This document shows, in pieces, positions 1 through 5,869 of a stretch of DNA of 9,629 bases; position 1 is the stretch's first letter, and every line of letters begins with the position of its first letter. Location of the stretch: the NCBI GenBank assembly GCA_023430845.1, contig JAEYYJ010000057.1, positions 1 to 9,629 of the forward strand. The letters run 5' to 3'. The DNA is from Pseudomonadota bacterium (GTDB lineage: Bacteria > Pseudomonadota > Alphaproteobacteria > Rhizobiales > Hyphomicrobiaceae). The notes under the pieces are model-generated. The model saw only the letters and a list, made by a program, of their open reading frames with translations, was not told the DNA's origin and ran no database searches. The position numbers and the translations under genes are program-made.

Positions 1-2
1 TC

Positions 3-3000
3 AACGGCGCCACCTCCGTAGCCAGCATCGAGGCGGCCGAGCTACGCCTCGACCAGGGGACCGACACGCTGGTCTACGACACGACCCAGGCCGTATCGGT
101 CAACCTGCTCTCGGGCGCCGCGACCGGCTTCTCGTTCGTCCGCGGCGTGGAAAACATCACCTCCGGTTCCGGCAACGACACCCTGTCCGGCAACAGCCTG
201 GCCAATGTGCTCAGCGGTCGCAGCGGCAACGACATCCTGCGTGGCGGCTTCGGCAACGATGACCTGCGTGGCGGCGAGGGCAATGACGACCTCTACGGCG
301 ACCAGGGAGACGACCTGCTCGAGGGCGGCGAAGGCAACGACCGTATCGATGGCGGCCAGGGCCGGGACACCGCGAGCTATGCCAGCGCCATGGCGGCTGT
401 GACGGTCTCGCTGTCCGGCCAGCATGGCCGGGCAAAGTTCGAGGAACAGGACACCGATGGCGTAATCCAGTCCCCGACCAACGTTGTCGGCCCCGCCGGT
501 CTCGATCGTCTCATCGACATCGAGAACCTCATCGGCAGTGCCTTCGGCGACACCCTGACCGGTGACGAAGAAGACAACGTGATCGACGGCGGCGCCGGCG
601 CGGACGTCATGTCCGGCCTCGAAGGAAGCGACACGTATGTCCTCGACGATGCCGGCGACAGCGTAACCGAGGCGTCTGGAGACGGTGACGACGATACCGT
701 CACCGGCGCGATGACCATCGACCTCACTGTCGGGGGCCTTGCCGGGCAGGAGATCGAGAACATCGTCCTCACCGGCACCGGCAACTTCGCTGCCACCGGC
801 AACGAGTTTGACAACGACCTCACCGGCAACGCGGGCGACAACTTGCTCGATGGCGGAACGGGGGACGATACCGTCCTCCTGACCGGCTCGCATGAGGCTC
901 ATGCCTTCACGTTGGTCGGCGGCAACGTCATCGTCACCACTGCCAGCGCGGGCACGGATACGCTCGTTTCCGTCGAATATGCCGAGATAGATGGCGTCAG
1001 CTACAACATCGAGGCCGGCACCAACGGCGACGATGCCGGCCTCGCCGGCGGCGCCGAGGCCGACCTCGTGCTCGGCTTCGACGGCAACGACACGCTCAAC
1101 GGGAACGACGGCAACGACATCCTCAAGGGCGGTGCCGGCAACGACAATCTCACAGGCGGCGCCGGCAACGACATCCTCGATGGCGGCGCCAGCGGCGGCA
1201 CGGGCGTCACGCCGGGCACTTTGATCGACAACTTCAACGGCACAGCGTCGTACAGCCGCAATAATGGAACCGCCAACTTCACAACCGACTGGACCGAGAG
1301 CGGCGACGGCGCCGTTAACAGCAACAGCGATACCAGCGGGGACATCCGCAACGAGAGCAACGTCCTGCGGTTCAGGGCGGGGACCGACAACAACGACTCG
1401 ATCCAGCGCTCCTTCAGCCTGGCGGGAACTGCGGGAGCCACACTGACCTTCGGCTGGAGCAATGTCCTTCTGGAAGACGAGGAAGGCGTCCGTGTCGAAG
1501 CCTTCAACGGAACCAGCTGGGACGTTCTCGACACACTTACCGGCCTCGAAATCTTTGGCTTCGGAATCGGTAATGCCGGAACCTTCTCATCCAACCTGAC
1601 GGCCGCACATTCGGCGATCAGGTTCGTTGCCGTCGGAAACTATGGAACGGGGCTCCTCAACAACGAAACGTTCACCATCGACAACCTCGAGATAACGCCT
1701 ATCCCGCTCCCGAGCGGCGACGTGATGGCCGGCGGCGACGGCGACGACACCTACTATGTCGATGGCACGTCGGCCACCAACACTGACCAGGTCACCGAGG
1801 GCATCGACGCCGGCATCGACACCGTCGTCCTGACCCCGACGGCCGGCAGCTACACGCTGGGCGCCAATGTCGAAAATCTCGTGGCCCAGGACGGCGGCGA
1901 CCGCACCCTGACCGGCAACGAGCTCGACAACCAGATCACCGGCGGCACCGGCAACGACACCCTCAATGGCGCCGGTGGCAACGATACGCTGGCCGGCGGC
2001 GTGGGGAACGACACGCTCAATGGTGGCGTCGGCACTGCGGACGTCGCGGTCTTCTCCGGCCCGGCGGGCAACTATGCCTTCAGCGTGGGCGGAGCTGGTC
2101 TCGCAACGGTGACCGACATGGTCGGCACCGACGGCACCGACACGCTCAACGGCATCGAGCGGCTGCAGTTCGGTGACTCCAGCTCTCTGGCGATCGTCAC
2201 CGGAGAAGGCGACATCACGGGCACCGAGGCGTCGATCATCTTCGGCAGCGCTGGCGACGACACCATCATCGGCAGCAACTTCGGCGACGTCATCGTCGGC
2301 GGAGCGGGCAACGACACGCTCAACGGCTACGACATCGGCACGGCCGATGACGACGTGGTTCCGCCCCAGGCCGACGACGACGTCTTCATCTGGCGTGTCG
2401 GCGACGGGCAGGACTTCATCAACGGCGGCGGCGAGGGTGCGGGAGGCGACGTCTTCCAGGTCGTCGGCAACGCCGAGGCCGAGACTTACCGCATCTACAC
2501 GGAAGTGGAAGCCGTGGCCCGCGGCTTTGCGCTCGCCGGCGAAGAACCCGAGATCTTTGTCACCCGCCAGGTCGCTGGTGGCGAGGAAGTGGTCATCGCC
2601 CAGATGCTCGAGATCGAGGAGATCGTGATCAACGGTGCTGGTGTAAGCGGCAACGGCACTGCCGGTGGCGATACGTTCGAGATGTACGGAGATTTCTCCG
2701 TAACCACGAGCCTCAGGCCCGACACCATCACGATCTTGGGCTCGGAAGGCGACGACACAGTCAATGTCACGTCCCTCCTTTCCGCGCATCGCATCGTGTT
2801 CAAGACACGTGGAGGCAACGATACGATCATCGGCACCTTGCGGCCGCAGGATGTCATCGAACTCCCCGATGGCAGAACCGCTGCTGATTATACCGTGGTC
2901 AACAATCCGAATGGATCGGTAACTCTTACGAGTGAAGGGCATACCGTAACGTTCTTCAGCAGTGGAGGCCTTCCGCAGGTGGGAAGTGCTCCAGAAACAG

Positions 3001-3998
3001 ACGAAGACGAGCAAGGCAGCGGGGATCCTATCGACACGGGCAACGAGGAGGAGGACGAGGAGCTGCCGCCGCCGCCAGACGAGGTCGACAACGGTGACCC
3101 ACCGACACCGCCCCCGGCAAGCGGGTCAGAGTTTGTCGTGTTCATCGGCACCGGCATCAACGATGCCGCTACCGGCGGAACTGGCGACGATACGCTGATC
3201 GGTCACGACGGCAGCGACACGCTGTTGGGTCAGGCCGGCAACGATCAACTCGTTGGTGGCGTAGGAGAGGACGTCCTGTTCGGCGGTGCGGGCGACGACG
3301 TCATGGTCGGCGACGACGGCAACGACATGCTCATCGGCGGTGCCGGAAGCGACATGATCCTCGGTGGTTCCGGCGACGACACGATCATGGGCGAAGACGG
3401 CGCCGACCTCATCTTTGCCGGTGCAGGCCGCGACGTGATCAATGCCGGCGCCGGCGGCGATACGATCCATGCAGCCGTCGGCGACGGCGACGATGTGATC
3501 AGCGGCGGTGACGGCTCTGATACGCTCGACCTCTCCGCACTAACGATGGCCGCGGTCGTGGATCTCGGGACCAGCGGTGTCGGAACTGCCCAAAGCAGTC
3601 AGAGCGGCTCTGACACGTTGCAGGGTATCGAGAACGTGAAGGGCGGCGCCGGCAACGACACCATCTACGCGAGCACTGCAGCAAACGCTCTCGAAGGTGG
3701 CAGTGGTCTCGACACGTTCGTGTTCCGATCTGCGGCGGCCGCGAACGGCGACGCGATCGCGGATTTCCAGCCCGGCGACCAGATCGACCTCAGGCCACTC
3801 TATGCAAGTCTGAACTTGTCGCAGGATGTCTCGGCGCATCTCACCCCCAACGCGACGTTCAACATGGCAGGCCAGTTGAACCTCAGGATCGATGGTAACG
3901 ATACGATCATCGAGGGCACGGTCGACGGCGATGGCGGCATAGATTTTGCCATCCGTGTGGCTGGGCGCACGAACCTGACTGCTGCGGATTTCGCGTGA
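3..3998 (+). CDS. Large RTX calcium-binding exoprotein, C-terminal part (5'-truncated by window edge)
   Basis: Secreted T1SS cargo, probably extracellular or surface-associated. The frame is open from base 3 with no stop, and module sequence continues to the left edge, so the gene starts outside the window; 1331 residues are visible. In order (visible residue numbers): beta-cap module and RTX block (about 20-125); a longer composite module (about 201-393); a beta-sandwich domain without RTX repeats (about 407-566); a second copy of the composite module (about 573-774); a non-RTX region starting with ADDDVFIWRVGDGQD and containing LRPQDVIELPDG (about 790-996); an Asp/Glu/Pro linker (997-1042); 11 uninterrupted nonapeptides (1058-1156); and a C-terminal secretion module ending LTAADFA. 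I see no cysteine and no HExxH zinc-protease motif. The module set resembles rhizobial RTX peroxidases or adhesins (from memory). The catalytic part, if any, is off-window. RTX and secretion assignment is firm; the biological activity is unknown. Confidence 0.92.
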   Translation, partial: NGATSVASIEAAELRLDQGTDTLVYDTTQAVSVNLLSGAATGFSFVRGVENITSGSGNDTLSGNSLANVLSGRSGNDILRGGFGNDDLRGGEGNDDLYGDQGDDLLEGGEGNDRIDGGQGRDTASYASAMAAVTVSLSGQHGRAKFEEQDTDGVIQSPTNVVGPAGLDRLIDIENLIGSAFGDTLTGDEEDNVIDGGAGADVMSGLEGSDTYVLDDAGDSVTEASGDGDDDTVTGAMTIDLTVGGLAGQEIENIVLTGTGNFAATGNEFDNDLTGNAGDNLLDGGTGDDTVLLTGSHEAHAFTLVGGNVIVTTASAGTDTLVSVEYAEIDGVSYNIEAGTNGDDAGLAGGAEADLVLGFDGNDTLNGNDGNDILKGGAGNDNLTGGAGNDILDGGASGGTGVTPGTLIDNFNGTASYSRNNGTANFTTDWTESGDGAVNSNSDTSGDIRNESNVLRFRAGTDNNDSIQRSFSLAGTAGATLTFGWSNVLLEDEEGVRVEAFNGTSWDVLDTLTGLEIFGFGIGNAGTFSSNLTAAHSAIRFVAVGNYGTGLLNNETFTIDNLEITPIPLPSGDVMAGGDGDDTYYVDGTSATNTDQVTEGIDAGIDTVVLTPTAGSYTLGANVENLVAQDGGDRTLTGNELDNQITGGTGNDTLNGAGGNDTLAGGVGNDTLNGGVGTADVAVFSGPAGNYAFSVGGAGLATVTDMVGTDGTDTLNGIERLQFGDSSSLAIVTGEGDITGTEASIIFGSAGDDTIIGSNFGDVIVGGAGNDTLNGYDIGTADDDVVPPQADDDVFIWRVGDGQDFINGGGEGAGGDVFQVVGNAEAETYRIYTEVEAVARGFALAGEEPEIFVTRQVAGGEEVVIAQMLEIEEIVINGAGVSGNGTAGGDTFEMYGDFSVTTSLRPDTITILGSEGDDTVNVTSLLSAHRIVFKTRGGNDTIIGTLRPQDVIELPDGRTAADYTVVNNPNGSVTLTSEGHTVTFFSSGGLPQVGSAPETDEDEQGSGDPIDTGNEEEDEELPPPPDEVDNGDPPTPPPASGSEFVVFIGTGINDAATGGTGDDTLIGHDGSDTLLGQAGNDQLVGGVGEDVLFGGAGDDVMVGDDGNDMLIGGAGSDMILGGSGDDTIMGEDGADLIFAGAGRDVINAGAGGDTIHAAVGDGDDVISGGDGSDTLDLSALTMAAVVDLGTSGVGTAQSSQSGSDTLQGIENVKGGAGNDTIYASTAANALEGGSGLDTFVFRSAAAANGDAIADFQPGDQIDLRPLYASLNLSQDVSAHLTPNATFNMAGQLNLRIDGNDTIIEGTVDGDGGIDFAIRVAGRTNLTAADFA
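162..377 (+). repeat. RTX nonapeptide block 1 (about 8 repeats)
   Basis: Eight consecutive 27-base units encoding GGxGxDxUx-type nonapeptides, for example GGFGNDDLR and GGEGNDDLY. The second unit is degenerate (GNSLANVLS). In the known RTX fold each pair of turns binds Ca2+ in a parallel beta-roll, which folds only after export into a calcium-rich medium. Confidence 0.9.
1047..1181 (+). repeat. RTX nonapeptide block 2 (5 repeats)
   Basis: Five uninterrupted nonapeptides; the first (GGAEADLVL) is degenerate and the rest fit well, such as GGAGNDILD. The block sits just before the embedded beta-sandwich domain. Bases 1155-1173 match bases 3642-3660 exactly (19 bases), the longest repeat I noticed between distant blocks. 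Confidence 0.88.
1221..1700 (+). other. Embedded non-RTX beta-sandwich (jelly-roll-like) domain within the large RTX protein
   Basis: About 160 residues from LIDNFNGTASYSRNNGT to TIDNLEI lack RTX motifs. They show the pattern SYSxNNGTxxFxxxWxExxD, then GDIRNESNVLRFRA, then a strand-rich segment with GTSWDVLDTL, and end in FTIDNLEI. I recognise this pattern from repeat domains of large bacterial surface proteins and adhesins, where it forms a lectin-like sandwich. The fold is inferred, not shown. The ligand is unknown; sugar or surface binding is a guess. Confidence 0.6.
1914..2021 (+). repeat. RTX nonapeptide block 3 (4 repeats)
   Basis: Four consecutive nonapeptides (GNELDNQIT, GGTGNDTLN, GAGGNDTLA, GGVGNDTLN). 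They form the end of a VENL-type module (GANVENLVAQDGG) and lead into a beta-strand cap that ends in GTDTLNGIERLQFGD. Confidence 0.85.
2244..2324 (+). repeat. RTX nonapeptide block 4 (3 repeats)
   Basis: Three nonapeptides (GSAGDDTII, GSNFGDVIV, GGAGNDTLN) preceding the non-RTX central region. Each is separated by exactly 27 bases. Confidence 0.8.
2371..2990 (+). other. Central non-RTX module of the large RTX protein
   Basis: About 207 residues beginning ADDDVFIWRVGDGQDFINGG and containing AEAETYRIYT, MLEIEEIVING, SAHRIVFKTRGGNDTIIGT and LRPQDVIELPDG. It is predicted to be beta-rich, with only isolated RTX-like turns. I recall this motif series as a recurrent module in large rhizobial RTX proteins, including ones annotated as heme peroxidases; that memory cannot be checked here. 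Its own function is unknown. Confidence 0.55.
2991..3129 (+). other. Acidic and proline-rich linker in the large RTX protein
   Basis: Forty-six residues dominated by D, E, P and G, including GNEEEDEELPPPPDEVDNG and PTPPPASGS. It separates the central module from the terminal RTX block and secretion module. It is likely disordered and may act as a flexible hinge or weak cation-binding tract. Confidence 0.8.
3174..3470 (+). repeat. RTX nonapeptide block 5 (11 repeats), terminal block
   Basis: Eleven uninterrupted 27-base units, from GGTGDDTLI to AGAGGDTIH. The position next to the C-terminal secretion module is typical for T1SS substrates, where Ca2+-driven folding of the roll outside the cell helps directional export. 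Confidence 0.92.
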
Positions 3999-4048
3999 AG
4001 AGAGGGCATGATGGGCGGGCTTTAGCCCAATCAGCCTGATGCACACGA

Positions 4049-4074
4049 CCCGATGCCGGGCATTAGGCATCGGG
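4049..4074 (+). other. Perfect 9-bp hairpin between the large RTX gene and the ABC transporter gene
   Basis: The arm CCCGATGCC (4049-4057) pairs perfectly with GGCATCGGG (4066-4074) around an 8-base loop. No T-run follows, so it is not a classical intrinsic terminator. A weaker stem, TGGGC/GCCCA at 4012-4016 and 4025-4029, lies just upstream. Possible roles are a 3'-end stabiliser of the RTX mRNA, a partial terminator, or an attenuator lowering transporter expression relative to cargo. I see no clear promoter in 3999-4105. Confidence 0.45.
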
Positions 4075-4091
4075 GCCTGTCGAGGTGGGTC

Positions 4092-4096
4092 GAGGG
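4092..4096 (+). promoter_or_regulatory. Ribosome binding site deciding the ABC transporter start
   Basis: GAGGG ends 9 bases before the ATG at 4106. An in-frame GTG at 4085 would add seven residues (MGRGYFI), but the bases before it offer only a weak purine tract. The residues after 4106 (MRKSRKR) give the basic N-terminus common in this family, so ATG 4106 is preferred. Confidence 0.55.
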
Positions 4097-4105
4097 TATT
4101 TCATC

Positions 4106-5854
4106 ATGCGTAAGAGTCGAAAAAGGCTATTTTCATCTCGACGGACGCCATTCAGTGAGATCGGCGGCCTTAGGGCATTAATGATTTTCCTTTTTGTTGT
4201 CTCGGGGATCGTCAGCGCGCTTGCGCTAACCGGTTCTCTTTACATGCTGCAGATTTATGATCGTGCGCTGACCAGCCACAGCATACCGACGCTGTTGGCA
4301 CTGTCGGCGTTGGCCATCGGTCTCTATCTCTTGCAGGGCGCGCTGGACATTACTCGGTCGCAAATTCTCGTGCGGCTCGGTTCGAAGATCGACGAGCAGC
4401 TCGCCCCGCTTGCCCACAAAGTGACTATCGACATGCCGCGCTTCGGCTTCTCGACGGCGGAGGCATCGGAGCGCGGGCGGGATGTAGACACGCTGCGCCA
4501 GTTCATGGGCGGCCAGGGTCCGATTGCGCTGTTCGATTTGCCATGGATGCCGCTGTATCTGATCTTCGTCTGGTATCTCCATCCTTGGCTCGGGATGCTT
4601 ACGGCAGGCGGCGCGCTCGTCCTCACGGTATTGACGATCCTCGCCGAGTTCCTGACTCGTGACCGGGCGAAGGCGTCACAGCAGGCGGCAGTCGCGCGGT
4701 CTGCCATGGCGGAGGCGCACACGCGCAACGCCGATGCCATCCGGGCGATGGGTTTTGCGGGACGGGCGATCGAGCGCTTCGAGAAGCTCAACGCGGAGCA
4801 CCTCGCGCTTCAGTCGAAAACGAGTGATGTTGTGGGCACGCTGAGCGGCATTTCACGTGTCCTGCGCATGGTCCTGCAGTCGGCGGTGCTTGGCCTCGGC
4901 GCCTACCTGGCCATCCAGGGTGGGCTGACGGCCGGCGCCATCATCGCGGCGTCGGTCGCGTCCGCGCGGGCGCTGGCGCCGATCGATCTCGCGATCAGCC
5001 AATGGAAGCACGTCGTCAATGCACGGCGCAGTTATGCACGCTTGACGGAGACGCTCACGGCCATCGACGCGGCGCCGCCGCTCGTTGCATTGCCGGCGCC
5101 GCGTAACAGTCTGAAGGTGGAGCGGATCACGGTCGCGGCGCCGAACACGGGCGCGGTGATCATCAGCGACGTCAATTTCGAGATCAACGCAGGGCAGGCG
5201 GTCGGCATCATCGGCCCGAGCGGCGGCGGCAAGTCCACGCTCGCACGCGGCCTCGTCGGCGTGTGGCCGCTGCTGCGTGGCGATGTGCGGCTCGACGAGG
5301 CGGATCTCGGGCAGTGGGATCCCGACGCGCTCGGACGGCACATCGGCTACTTGCCGCAGGAGGTATCTCTGCTCGATGCAACGGTCGGCGAGAACATCTG
5401 CCGTTTGGATCCGAATGCGGACGGACAGAAGATTCTTGCGGCGGCGCAAGCGGCGGGCGTGCACGAGTTGATCGTGCGCCTGCCGCAGGGTTACGAGAGC
5501 CCGCTCGGCGCCAATGGGCTGTCGCTGTCGGCGGGTCAGCGCCAGCGGATCGCCCTGGCGCGCGCTCTCTACGAAGACCCGTTCATGGTGGTGCTCGACG
5601 AGCCGAACTCGAACCTCGACGCGGAAGGCGAGGCCGCGCTCACGCATGCCGTGATGGGCGTGCGCGCGCGCGGCGGCATCGTGGTGATCATTGCGCATCG
5701 GCCGAGTGCTCTAGCTGCCGTCGACCTGATTGGCGTCGTTCAGGGGGGTAAGCTCGCGGCGTTCGGTCCGAAGAGCGAGATTCTGACGCAGCACACGAAG
5801 GCCGTTCCAGCGTCGCCGGCACCGGAGAAGTCGGTCCCCCGTCCCGCAGCTTAA
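4106..5854 (+). CDS. PrtD-type type I secretion permease/ATPase
   Basis: Inner-membrane ABC exporter that powers one-step export of RTX cargo. It has 582 aa from ATG 4106 (589 aa if GTG 4085 is used), the usual PrtD length. The N-terminal half carries about six membrane segments (roughly 24-50, 60-80, 141-158, 161-181, 255-275, 276-292) with the family motifs SLYMLQIYDRAL and LFDLPWMPLY. There is no N-terminal C39 peptidase or C39-like domain, which fits the PrtD rather than the HlyB type. The nucleotide-binding domain is complete: Walker A GPSGGGKST (K376), Q-loop Q418, signature LSAGQ (474-478), Walker B FMVVLDE (493-499), D-loop region NSNLDAEGE, and H-loop H531. The first 150 bases are more AT-rich than the rest. 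It lies 107 bases after the large RTX gene and 15 bases before the 622-aa RTX gene, so co-transcription with the latter is likely. Confidence 0.96.
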   Translation: MRKSRKRLFSSRRTPFSEIGGLRALMIFLFVVSGIVSALALTGSLYMLQIYDRALTSHSIPTLLALSALAIGLYLLQGALDITRSQILVRLGSKIDEQLAPLAHKVTIDMPRFGFSTAEASERGRDVDTLRQFMGGQGPIALFDLPWMPLYLIFVWYLHPWLGMLTAGGALVLTVLTILAEFLTRDRAKASQQAAVARSAMAEAHTRNADAIRAMGFAGRAIERFEKLNAEHLALQSKTSDVVGTLSGISRVLRMVLQSAVLGLGAYLAIQGGLTAGAIIAASVASARALAPIDLAISQWKHVVNARRSYARLTETLTAIDAAPPLVALPAPRNSLKVERITVAAPNTGAVIISDVNFEINAGQAVGIIGPSGGGKSTLARGLVGVWPLLRGDVRLDEADLGQWDPDALGRHIGYLPQEVSLLDATVGENICRLDPNADGQKILAAAQAAGVHELIVRLPQGYESPLGANGLSLSAGQRQRIALARALYEDPFMVVLDEPNSNLDAEGEAALTHAVMGVRARGGIVVIIAHRPSALAAVDLIGVVQGGKLAAFGPKSEILTQHTKAVPASPAPEKSVPRPAA

Positions 5855-5869
5855 CCGTGCGAGGTTCCC

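Noticed and set aside
147..149. GTG as the start of the large RTX gene
   Set aside because: The same frame stays open to base 3, and the beta-cap module (VSVNLLSGAATG before GVENITSGSGND) spans this codon. A real start must lie left of the window.
42..902. Long open frame on the - strand
   Set aside because: It mirrors the RTX gene; its Val/Ala/Asp-rich repeats are the reverse complement of GGxGxD codons, not an independent protein.
1587..3014. 475-codon open frame on the - strand
   Set aside because: It is antisense to the RTX gene, has the same repetitive composition, no recognisable domain, and no supporting start signal.
4853..5698. 281-codon open frame on the - strand
   Set aside because: It is antisense to the ATPase domain, which has every catalytic motif on the + strand; the product is Arg-rich noise.
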